This document shows positions 17,357 through 24,792 of a stretch of 64,000 bases of DNA, in pieces. The DNA lies in the NCBI GenBank assembly GCA_019695295.1, contig JAIBAH010000001.1, positions 1 through 64,000 on the forward strand, given 5' to 3'. The translations under genes were made by a program, and so were the position numbers. The notes under the pieces are model-generated. The model was not told where the DNA came from. It did not search any database and worked only from the letters and a program-made list of their open reading frames with translations. This DNA comes from Bacteroidia bacterium. GTDB taxonomy: Bacteria; Bacteroidota; Bacteroidia; J057. The stretch's first letter is position 1; every line of letters begins with the position of its first letter.

Positions 17357-17809
17357 TCAATATACAGAACCACCACCAATTTCTTCAATTTTCCAGATAG
17401 TATTAGGAATATTCATCCTTTTGGATCCGGTTGAATGCTGTTGTTGCAATTCATCATTTACGGGAGTAATCCTTTCTCCGGTAATTTCAACAGTTTCAGT
17501 AATTGCAAGCTCCTGAGCAAGATTTACTTTGATGATTTCAATTGCAGCACGGCTGTTATTCATAAAACCAAAATCTTTTTCAAAAGTAAAATAATACCAC
17601 TCTAAATCCTTGACTTCTTTGAGGTTCGGATTTAGCTCCTCTTCTTTTCTGGGAGTTCTTTTTTTCTTTTTAAGGACAAATGTATGGCCCGGAGAAAGTG
17701 CCGACTTTACAGATGGGTATTCCGGATTCAATTTAGAACTGAGGGGATTATAAACACTCAGCAATAAGAAGGCAAAAACGAATGCTAAAGTAAATTTTCT
17801 CATACGCAT
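17357..17809 (-). CDS. Small exported protein of unknown function
   Basis: The 150-residue protein starts MRMRKFTLAFVFAFLLLSVY, a positively charged end followed by a hydrophobic stretch that could be a signal peptide or an N-terminal anchor; no lipobox is present. The rest is charged (KKKKRTPRKEEEL) and has no domain I recognise. It contains one clear feature, a WYYFTFEKDFGF segment in the middle. The gene lies alone between two convergent or divergent neighbours, with about 128 nt before and 257 nt after. No Bacteroidota -7 box is evident upstream, so whether it is expressed is uncertain. Length, codon use and the signal-like N-terminus support a real gene. Confidence 0.6.
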   Translation of the reverse strand: MRMRKFTLAFVFAFLLLSVYNPLSSKLNPEYPSVKSALSPGHTFVLKKKKRTPRKEEELNPNLKEVKDLEWYYFTFEKDFGFMNNSRAAIEIIKVNLAQELAITETVEITGERITPVNDELQQQHSTGSKRMNIPNTIWKIEEIGGGSVY

Positions 17810-18075
17810 TTAATAATTTGAAGGTTTATAGGACAGAAGAAGACGTTAAAGTTTGTGAATGGTATCGGTTTCAGTTCACTTCGCAAGCAAAGAAAAACAG
17901 TTTTTTTTATATTTCCAAGAAAAAAATATTTTTTTTTACTTTTTCGTATAATACATATTTATTTTAGTCCGTAAATTCAGAGAAAAGGGATTTTCAGGAA
18001 TGGTATTTTCCCGTTAAAAACCATAAATTACTCCATTATCCGAAACATTTTTTTGTAAATTTTTGTTTGAAGAAA

Positions 18076-19248
18076 ATGGACATTACACTCAGTATTTATG
18101 CCCTGATTCCGTTTCTGACTATTTTACAGGCGTCTGTTTTTGGTAGTTTACTGGTTTACAGGGGTTGGAAGGAAGAACGAAAATCCGACCTTTGGCTGGC
18201 ATTACTCCTGATGCTGATGGCACTTTCCAGCGTTCCCTTTATGCTGGGATGGCTGGGGATAGATTTCCTTTGGGAAAAGCTCACTTTCCTTCCCTGGGAC
18301 GGTTATGAGCTGGCAATTCCTCCCGTCATTTATTTTTTTCTGTTAAGCCTCACCAATGTTTCCTACAGGTTTGAAAGAAAAAATCTGATTTACTTCCTGC
18401 CTTACTGCATTTATGTTATATATCACCTTCTGATTGGAATACAGGGAAATCCCTTTGCCAAAGAGTGGTGGCATTCAAAAGACGTTTATATTAATCCTGT
18501 TTTTGACCTTATCCTCCTGATAATGCAAATTTATCTGCTGATAAAATCCGTCCGATTGTACTTAACTTACAGAAAATGGGTAGAAGCAAGATATGCAGAT
18601 TTGGAAAAAGTCAGTTTTACCTGGTTTCGGAATTATTTATATGTACTTACCGTCGTAGTTACGGTTCAGTGGATATTCAGAATCACGGATTATTTTCTGG
18701 ATTATAATTATGCAGAAATGTGGTGGATATACCTGACCAATACTTTTTTCACCTATTACCTTAGCATTTCAGGCTATTCTCAGGGATTTATTCCGAACCT
18801 GGTATTTCCCAGAGAACCGGTTCCGGGGGATGAAATAATGGAAAAAATCAGCTTTGAAGAAGGAACTGCTCCTGCTAAGGCACTGCTGAATAATGAAGAG
18901 CTGGAAGCGTGGAAGCTGAAAGTAGAAAAACTGATAGAAAAAGAGGCTTTTTACCTTAATCCGGATATTTCCCTGCCCGACCTCGCCGAAAAAATGAATA
19001 CCAATACTTCGGTACTTTCGTATGTCATCAACAAAGGATTCAATAAAAATTTCAATGATTTCATCAACGAACTCAGGGTAAATCTATGTATTCAAAAAAT
19101 GAAGAATCCGGCTTTCAGTCATTATACTTTACTGGGAATCGCTTTTAGCTGCGGGTTTAATTCCAAGACTACTTTTAACAGAGCTTTTAAAAAAACTACC
19201 GGAAAAAATCCCAAAGAGTACTTTTCCGGGACCGAATCCTGCGATTAG
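18076..19248 (+). CDS. Membrane-bound AraC-family transcriptional regulator
   Basis: The N-terminal ~230 residues form about seven hydrophobic segments (for example VIYFFLLSL, DLILLIMQIYLLI, YLYVLTVVVTV). The C-terminal ~115 residues are an AraC/XylS DNA-binding domain, with a first helix-turn-helix (SLPDLAEKMN...) and a second (LGIAFSCGFNSKTTFNRAFKKTTGKNPKEY). The protein therefore probably senses something in the membrane and binds DNA on the cytoplasmic side, an arrangement common in Bacteroidota. The ATG at 18076 gives a normal start; a TTG at 18067 would add three residues. The next gene, a DUF2807 secreted protein, lies 124 nt downstream in the same direction and is a plausible target. 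Confidence 0.88.
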   Translation: MDITLSIYALIPFLTILQASVFGSLLVYRGWKEERKSDLWLALLLMLMALSSVPFMLGWLGIDFLWEKLTFLPWDGYELAIPPVIYFFLLSLTNVSYRFERKNLIYFLPYCIYVIYHLLIGIQGNPFAKEWWHSKDVYINPVFDLILLIMQIYLLIKSVRLYLTYRKWVEARYADLEKVSFTWFRNYLYVLTVVVTVQWIFRITDYFLDYNYAEMWWIYLTNTFFTYYLSISGYSQGFIPNLVFPREPVPGDEIMEKISFEEGTAPAKALLNNEELEAWKLKVEKLIEKEAFYLNPDISLPDLAEKMNTNTSVLSYVINKGFNKNFNDFINELRVNLCIQKMKNPAFSHYTLLGIAFSCGFNSKTTFNRAFKKTTGKNPKEYFSGTESCD

Positions 19249-19372
19249 GTTTCATATTATAATTTGAAAAGGCCGAAATTATATTCTGAAACGACCTCCA
19301 ATCCGAAAACTGCCACTTTTGCGGCATCATTTTGTTTTTTTTTATTTACTCACATTTTAATTCAAAAAAATC

Positions 19373-20131
19373 ATGAAAAAGTGTATTGCAGTTTTATTCA
19401 TTTTAATTTCAGTGAATCTGTGTTTTGCCCAAAACCGAAAACCCCTAACCGGAAAGGGAGAACTTATCTCCAGAAAAGAACCCTTGCCCTCATTTAAAGT
19501 ACTAGAATTTTATGGTATGGATGGACAAGTCACGGTTGATGTGCAAAAAAACGCTCAGCCGGAAATCCTCTGCAACGTGGATGAAAATCTCAATGATTTA
19601 CTCCGGTATGAAGTCAGGGGAAAAACACTCGCTGTTTTTATCAATGGAAACCGGAATAATGTTTTGTATATCGAAAACACCCGGATTGAGGTAAAAATTG
19701 TGTGTCCGGAACTGGAGGAAATCCGTTTTGAAGGAAATGCCGATATTGCTGTAGCCGGGATAGAACAACAATCCTTAAAGGTAAAAAAAGAAGGGAATGG
19801 AAATATGACGCTCTCCGGAAAAGTGAATACACTCACAATTCATAAGGAAGGAAACGGAAAAGTAGATGCTCAGGCTTTACCGTCTGAATCTGCAGAAATC
19901 ATGGGATTTGGAAACGGCAATATCTATGTAAATGCTTCTGTAATTGCCAAAGGAGTACTTAGCGGAAATGGTAGTGTAAAAAATACAGGTGAAGGAGAAA
20001 CCCAAGGGACTACTTTCGGAAACGGTAAATTTATTTCCCGAAAAACGACTGAAAGCCTTTCTGCAAACCCTGTTCAAAGAGTACATATTACTTTTGTAAA
20101 TGAAAGTGCGAAAAAAGAGAATATTATGTAA
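19373..20131 (+). CDS. Secreted DUF2807 (GIN domain) protein
   Basis: Residues 1-19 form a signal peptide (ending CFAQ). The 230-residue mature part is a DUF2807 or putative auto-transporter adhesin head GIN domain. This is a right-handed beta-helix-like fold recognisable by repeating short strands with GNG and GNADI motifs (EGNADIAV, EGNGNMTL, EGNGKVDA, FGNGNIYV, SGNGSVKN, FGNGKFIS). Such proteins are abundant in Bacteroidota, are thought to sit in the periplasm or on the outer membrane, and have no proven activity. The gene follows a membrane AraC regulator and is followed by a 51-residue ORF after only 5 nt, possibly translated together with it. Confidence 0.85.
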   Translation: MKKCIAVLFILISVNLCFAQNRKPLTGKGELISRKEPLPSFKVLEFYGMDGQVTVDVQKNAQPEILCNVDENLNDLLRYEVRGKTLAVFINGNRNNVLYIENTRIEVKIVCPELEEIRFEGNADIAVAGIEQQSLKVKKEGNGNMTLSGKVNTLTIHKEGNGKVDAQALPSESAEIMGFGNGNIYVNASVIAKGVLSGNGSVKNTGEGETQGTTFGNGKFISRKTTESLSANPVQRVHITFVNESAKKENIM

Positions 20132-20136
20132 AGGGA

Positions 20137-20292
20137 ATGAATGAAATGGAAGGCGGATTTTCCTATGGACTGGATTTGGGTCCTTTTGCCCGGCAATCCG
20201 AAACCTTGCCCGTCGGGACAGAGATATTCAGAAACGGAAAACTGATTGCTACCCTGAAAACAACGGATAATAATCAGAATGTAAAATTGTAA
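20137..20292 (+). CDS. Short hypothetical protein (51 aa) behind the DUF2807 gene
   Basis: An ATG at 20137 follows an AAGGGA sequence 5 nt after the previous stop. It opens a 51-codon frame ending at 20292, immediately before a terminator hairpin. The sequence (GGFSYGLDLGPFARQ, GTEIFRNGKLIATL) is not low-complexity and looks protein-like, with a final strand-turn-strand pattern. No signal peptide or known domain is visible. It could be a small cytoplasmic partner, or the displaced end of an older, longer neighbour. It is supported only by position, a possible ribosome-binding site and reading-frame length. Confidence 0.45.
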   Translation: MNEMEGGFSYGLDLGPFARQSETLPVGTEIFRNGKLIATLKTTDNNQNVKL

Positions 20293-20310
20293 TTCCGGTT
20301 TCGGTCAGAT

Positions 20311-20346
20311 AAAAAAAAGCGGAGAAGTTGTATTCCCCGCTTTTTT
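20311..20346. terminator. Bidirectional terminator between convergent genes
   Basis: AAAAAAGCGG (20313-20322) pairs with CCGCTTTTTT (20337-20346) around a 14-nt loop. It lies between the plus-strand 51-aa ORF and the minus-strand dehydrogenase gene, with A and T runs on both sides. Confidence 0.85.
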
Positions 20347-20367
20347 GCTTTATTGGTATTCGTTTCT

Positions 20368-22443
20368 TTAATGACGGATGATTTTCCGCCATTCTTTTCC
20401 TTTATCAGTACTTGCCTGTATCCAGTAGATACCCGAAGGCAATGAAGCAACGGATATTCTTGTGTGATTGTACTCAGATTTATCAAAATTGAGTTCCTGA
20501 ATCTTTCTGCCTTTTGCGTCAAATAAAGTAAGAGTGAGTGCTGAAGGAGAGGAGAAACGGATTTCTGTCTCAAAATACTCCGTTGCAGGATTGGGTTTTA
20601 CAATCCAGGAAGCAATATCTGATGCGGTGAGTATGCTTACCCCTTCCGGACAAAGCAGAGAGTCCGATTGAGTACAACCATTGGAATCCGTAATCAGTAC
20701 CGAAATCATTCCGGGAGCACAACTCACGGATGGAGTGGTCTGACCTGTGGACCAAAGGTAAGTATAGGGAGGAATACCACCGGACGCGGTTACACTAATC
20801 TGAGCAGGGGCAACACTGTCTATCTGAGAAACAATTGCGGTTGGCTCTGTAATCTGAAAGGTTTGAGAGCCTTCACATCCGAGTGAATCGGTCGCGGTAA
20901 CGGTATAACTACCCGCAGTTAATCCCGAAAGGTTGTTTCCTGACTGACCGTTACTCCAAGAGTAGGTATAGGTATTGCCGTTACCTCCCGATGCTACAAC
21001 AGAAACGATACCGTCATTCCCTCCATTACAATTAACATTTACTGGATTACCCGTTACTGCCACTGTTACCCCTGAGCCTACCGTAAAAGTGTCTTTTTTT
21101 ACACATTGCAGAGAATCAGTTATCGTGACAACATAAGTGCCTGGTGCAAGACCGGACAACGAATTGGTAGCAGCACCGTTTGACCATGAATAGGAAAGTG
21201 GAGGTGTTCCTCCTGATGCAGTCAGGTTAATCGCACCTGTATTCTGACCCGCACAATAAGCGTCTTGTACCGTTGCGCTATTATTCACATTCAGACAAAG
21301 TCCCTTTATTCTATATACTTTTCCATCATCATTTCCACCTACAAAGAGCTCACCAACATTATTTTGACCAAAACAACTGTAACGATACGCCGTAAAGGTG
21401 CCAGCATTCAGATTGTTCCAGCCCCCGGCTCCGTTAGGCTCAATAAACCAGAATTTACCGGAACAATAATCGCAATAGATATATTTGCCGTAGAGGTCAG
21501 AGTAAATACTTCCTCTGTACACAAAACCACCCGTTACAGAACATGAGCCTCCTGTATGAGCATAAGTAGCGACAGGAGACACATACGTATTCTGAGGCTG
21601 ACATCCGGCAGTATTATAGGCCGTATTGGCTTCATAGCACCTCCATCCGTAATTTTCCCCTCCAGTACTGCTTGCTGGTTGAAAATCAATCTCTTCATAC
21701 ATGTTTTGTCCCACATCTGCAATCCACATATCGCCGGTAAGTTTATCAAAACTATAACGCCAGGGATTCCGCAATCCGATTGACCATATTTCGGGTAAAG
21801 TACTGGTACTGCTGACAAAAGGGTTGGTAGAGGGAATATCATAAAGATTGCTGGCTGATGAATTATTGACATCAATCCGAATCATTTTACCCAGAAGGTC
21901 CTGAGGATTTTGGGCACGGTTACCAGGGTCTCCCGCACTTCCTCCATCTCCAAACCCCACATAAAGGTATCCGTCAGGGCCAAAATGCATATCGCCTCCA
22001 TTGTGATTGGAATACGGCTGAGTAACCGTCAACAGAATCAATTCGCTGCTTGCGTCTGCCAGATTTGGATTTGCTGCGCTCACAGAATACCGGGCAATCA
22101 CGGAGTTGTTCGAGTTATTAATATAATACACATAGAAATATCCGTTATTTTTATAGTCCGGATGAAAAGCAAGCCCTAAAAGTCCCTGTTCATTTCCACT
22201 GGATTTTACTTTTGAGTCAATATCCAGAAACGAAGGGGTTTGCCTTACGCCCAAAGAATCGCATACATCTATATAACCATTCTGGTTTACGACAAAAAGA
22301 CGATTGTCTCCTGCACTTGCAATACAGGAAATCCGGGTGTAGCCTGTTGAAAATACCTGAAGGCTCATCAGATTCTGAGCCTGCGTATAATAGCTAAGCA
22401 TAAAAAAAAGAATGAGTGAGAAATAATTTTTTTTCATCCGCAT
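20368..22443 (-). CDS. PQQ-type sugar (glucose/sorbosone) dehydrogenase with SprB repeats and T9SS sorting domain
   Basis: The first 22 residues are a signal peptide (YYTQAQ). Residues about 25-385 are a six-bladed glucose/sorbosone dehydrogenase domain, recognised by GLLGLAFHPDY, SNHNGGDMHFGPDGYLYVGFGDGG, GKMIRID, IWSIGLRNPWRYSFD and NYGWRCYE. The conserved His in SNHNGG is the one used for PQQ or base catalysis in the family. Three SprB-type repeats of about 75 residues follow (GGTPPLSYSWSNGA, GGNGNTYTYSWSNGQ, GGIPPYTYLWSTGQ). The last ~80 residues (IVKPNPATEYF ... PSGIYWIQ) are a T9SS type A sorting domain. The enzyme is therefore probably secreted and surface-attached and oxidises a sugar or sugar-like alcohol; the substrate is not evident. 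The SprB repeats may be adhesive. Confidence 0.85.
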   Translation of the reverse strand: MRMKKNYFSLILFFMLSYYTQAQNLMSLQVFSTGYTRISCIASAGDNRLFVVNQNGYIDVCDSLGVRQTPSFLDIDSKVKSSGNEQGLLGLAFHPDYKNNGYFYVYYINNSNNSVIARYSVSAANPNLADASSELILLTVTQPYSNHNGGDMHFGPDGYLYVGFGDGGSAGDPGNRAQNPQDLLGKMIRIDVNNSSASNLYDIPSTNPFVSSTSTLPEIWSIGLRNPWRYSFDKLTGDMWIADVGQNMYEEIDFQPASSTGGENYGWRCYEANTAYNTAGCQPQNTYVSPVATYAHTGGSCSVTGGFVYRGSIYSDLYGKYIYCDYCSGKFWFIEPNGAGGWNNLNAGTFTAYRYSCFGQNNVGELFVGGNDDGKVYRIKGLCLNVNNSATVQDAYCAGQNTGAINLTASGGTPPLSYSWSNGAATNSLSGLAPGTYVVTITDSLQCVKKDTFTVGSGVTVAVTGNPVNVNCNGGNDGIVSVVASGGNGNTYTYSWSNGQSGNNLSGLTAGSYTVTATDSLGCEGSQTFQITEPTAIVSQIDSVAPAQISVTASGGIPPYTYLWSTGQTTPSVSCAPGMISVLITDSNGCTQSDSLLCPEGVSILTASDIASWIVKPNPATEYFETEIRFSSPSALTLTLFDAKGRKIQELNFDKSEYNHTRISVASLPSGIYWIQASTDKGKEWRKIIRH

Positions 22444-22476
22444 AAATGAGTTTTACAGTAAATGAATTTTGAAAAG

Positions 22477-22484
22477 CAAAGGTA
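22477..22484 (-). promoter_or_regulatory. -7 box of the sugar dehydrogenase gene
   Basis: The minus strand reads TACCTTTG, a full match to TAnnTTTG, 34 nt upstream of the start codon at 22443. No clear -33 TTTG is seen. Confidence 0.55.
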
Positions 22485-22666
22485 ATATTTTTTTTCAGAC
22501 GAAATGAATGTACTAAGATTTCTTCCCTCAAAAAGCGTTTATTCTGTAATAATTGATCCTAATCCCGGCAATAATCCGAAAGCCTGCCGGAAAATTTAAC
22601 AAAAAAGAAAAATACAATTAAACTTTCTTAACTTTATTCTGTCAAAGATACAAAATACGATAGATT

Positions 22667-23221
22667 ATGGACGAAAAAGCATTAGTTCAACAGTTGAAAT
22701 CGCCAGAAGGAAAAGAACCTGCATTCCGGAAACTGGTGCAGACTTATCAAAAAAATCTGTATTATCATATCCGGCGCATGACCAACAATCATGATGATAC
22801 CGACGATATTCTTCAAAATACTTTTATACTTGTATGGAAGAATATTGATAAATTCAGAGAGGAGTCTTCCCTGAAAACATGGCTTTACAGGATAGCAACC
22901 AATGAAACAATTACTTTTCTGAACCAGAAAAATAAAAGGGCGTATGCTGATGTTGAGGTACTGGAAAATAAAACGGAGCATAGTACTTCCCATCAGACGC
23001 AACCGACCGGAGAGGAAATTCAGGAAAAACTAAAAAAAGCGATTGGATTACTTCCTGAAAAACAAAAGCTGGTTTTTAATATGAGATATTATGATGAAAT
23101 GAGTTTTCGGGAAATTTCAGAAATTCTGGAAACCTCAGAGGGCGGATTAAAAGCGAACTATCATCATGCAGTAAAAAAAATTGAAGCCTTTCTGACCAGT
23201 GGTGAATGGAGTATTGCATGA
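22667..23221 (+). CDS. ECF-type RNA polymerase sigma factor
   Basis: At 184 residues this is a typical extracytoplasmic-function sigma factor. Region 2 (about residues 25-90) contains DDTDDILQNTFILVWKNI and LKTWLYRIATN. Region 4 (about 130-178) contains LPEKQKLVFNMRYYDEMSFREISEILE and a helix-turn-helix with GGLKANYHHAVKKIE. Regions 1 and 3 are absent, as usual. Its last codons overlap the region of the next gene, which encodes a probable membrane-bound anti-sigma factor. The two then lead to a Spy-like periplasmic protein, so the set looks like a cell-envelope stress or ligand sensing operon. No Bacteroidota -7 box is evident upstream; ECF genes often use their own promoter. Confidence 0.93.
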   Translation: MDEKALVQQLKSPEGKEPAFRKLVQTYQKNLYYHIRRMTNNHDDTDDILQNTFILVWKNIDKFREESSLKTWLYRIATNETITFLNQKNKRAYADVEVLENKTEHSTSHQTQPTGEEIQEKLKKAIGLLPEKQKLVFNMRYYDEMSFREISEILETSEGGLKANYHHAVKKIEAFLTSGEWSIA

Positions 23222-23250
23222 TAATTTATCAAAACAAAGAAAAACTGACA

Positions 23251-24009
23251 ATGAAACACGAATTAGATAATTTCCCCCTGCTGAAAAGCCTTAAAAATAT
23301 TCCCCTTCCGGAAGTGCCTGAGGGATATTTCGAACACTTTGAGGCCAACCTCATTGCTGATCTGAAGCTGAAGGAACTGAAACCTTTGATGTCAACAGAA
23401 GAACCTCCAGCCCATTATTTTGAGTTGCTGACGGAGTCAATTCTCTCGGTAACAGGAGTGCCTTTGCCAGAAGAATCAGAATATGAGGATATTCCTTACG
23501 GATATTTTGAAGAGCTTCCGGAAAGAATAGTGGAAACGGCCACTCAACAGGATGAACTGCCAGCTATATTTGACCGGATTCCCGTTCAAAAAGAAACGAA
23601 GGATGAAAATGCGTATTTTGAAAGTTTCGAGTCCAGACTGATGTCAAAAATTCAAAGTACTGAAACCGCAAAAAGTCAGCCTGCTCCCGTTTTTTCCCTG
23701 TGGGGAAGTAATGTCAGAAAGTTTGCTGTAGGTATTGCCGCCACTGTATTACTGGGTTTCGGAATAAGCAGAATCTATCAAAACCATACTGGCAATGTTT
23801 CTGACGCAATCGTTTCTTTTAGCAGTATTTCAGATCAGGAACTGATGGAATATCTTTCTGAAGACGAAGCTCTGGATATCGAAATTCTGAAAGAGGAACT
23901 CCCTTTGAGCGAAATCAAAAGCAAACCCACCGGAAATGCTGATTTTAAGGAAGTTTCTGATGATGAGCTTCTGGAATACCTTAATGATGACAGTTTTGGA
24001 GAAATTTAA
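23251..24009 (+). CDS. Probable anti-sigma factor with YFE repeats and one membrane segment
   Basis: This protein follows the ECF sigma gene and has one transmembrane segment (KFAVGIAATVLLGFGI, about residue 157-172), as expected for a membrane anti-sigma factor. Its cytoplasmic part carries four copies of a short motif centred on a YFE core (VPEGYFEHFE, PAHYFELL, PYGYFEEL, AYFESFE). The acidic C-terminus beyond the membrane repeats EVSDDELLEYLNDD-like text. ATG 23251 gives MKHELDNF. Two earlier ATGs are possible at 23206 and 23218. The one at 23218 overlaps the sigma stop as ATGA, which would suggest coupled translation. No zinc-binding anti-sigma (HxxxCxxC) motif is seen. Function is inferred from context. 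Confidence 0.78.
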   Translation: MKHELDNFPLLKSLKNIPLPEVPEGYFEHFEANLIADLKLKELKPLMSTEEPPAHYFELLTESILSVTGVPLPEESEYEDIPYGYFEELPERIVETATQQDELPAIFDRIPVQKETKDENAYFESFESRLMSKIQSTETAKSQPAPVFSLWGSNVRKFAVGIAATVLLGFGISRIYQNHTGNVSDAIVSFSSISDQELMEYLSEDEALDIEILKEELPLSEIKSKPTGNADFKEVSDDELLEYLNDDSFGEI

Positions 24010-24083
24010 CTCCGTTAACAGTTTATATATTAGTATATCACTTTATTTATTTATTTATTTTTCATTTTTTTTCAATTATTTAT

Positions 24084-24590
24084 ATGAAACAGTTTATGAA
24101 ATCCGCAGTCATCCTGCTAATAATTCTAACCTCCGGACTATATCTTGCCGCACAACCTCCCGGAGAGGATGACCCAAAGGAAAAAGAGAGAATCGAAGCC
24201 TTAAAAATTGCCTTTCTCACCAAGCGCCTCAGCCTTACACCTGACGAAGCTCAGAAATTCTGGCCTGTATATAATCAGTTTACAGGAGAGCTGGAAACGA
24301 CCAAAAACGATTCCAAAATCATCAGAAAAGGAATGGGGAATGAGTTTCAGTCTATGTCGGACCCTGAAGTAGAAAAGTTTGTGGATGAGATGATGGCACA
24401 AAAGCGTAAAGAACTGGAAATTACAGAAAGGTATCACTCTCAGTTTAAAAAGGTGCTTCCAATCCGTAAAGTAGCGTTACTTTACAAATCCGAAAGGGAA
24501 TTCAGAAAGCAGTTGCTCAGTGAGTTTAAAGCCCGTCAGGGAGTGGGAGTTCGCCCGGGCGGCCCCGGAAGACCCGGCGGAAGACCTTAA
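24084..24590 (+). CDS. Periplasmic Spy/CpxP-like sensor protein
   Basis: The start MKQFMKSAVILLIILTSGLY, followed by LAAQ, is a signal peptide. The mature part is helical and contains LSLTPDEAQKFWPVYNQF, a variant of the LTxxQ-type motif of the Spy/CpxP/ZraP family. Three or four long charged helices follow (about 50-145) and then a glycine-proline-rich tail (GVRPGGPGRPGG). Proteins of this kind chaperone or sense misfolded envelope proteins or metal ions. It is the third gene after the ECF sigma and its anti-sigma, 74 nt behind, so it may be the sensor or an output of that system. The tail is unusual and may be surface-exposed or disordered. Confidence 0.8.
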   Translation: MKQFMKSAVILLIILTSGLYLAAQPPGEDDPKEKERIEALKIAFLTKRLSLTPDEAQKFWPVYNQFTGELETTKNDSKIIRKGMGNEFQSMSDPEVEKFVDEMMAQKRKELEITERYHSQFKKVLPIRKVALLYKSEREFRKQLLSEFKARQGVGVRPGGPGRPGGRP

Positions 24591-24792
24591 AATTATTCAA
24601 ATTTACTTTAGTTGTTTTGAAGTTTTGGTTTAAGATAAAGGCAGCGGGATTCGTTGCCTTTATTTTTTGTTTTATCTCTACATTGTAGTACAGGCTCCGC
24701 TTCAGCAGCTGTTCCATCCCATTTTAGGCGGGAGAAAAAACCCCGTCAATTTTTTACATTTTACGAGGCCAATTTGCTGATTTACTGATTCT

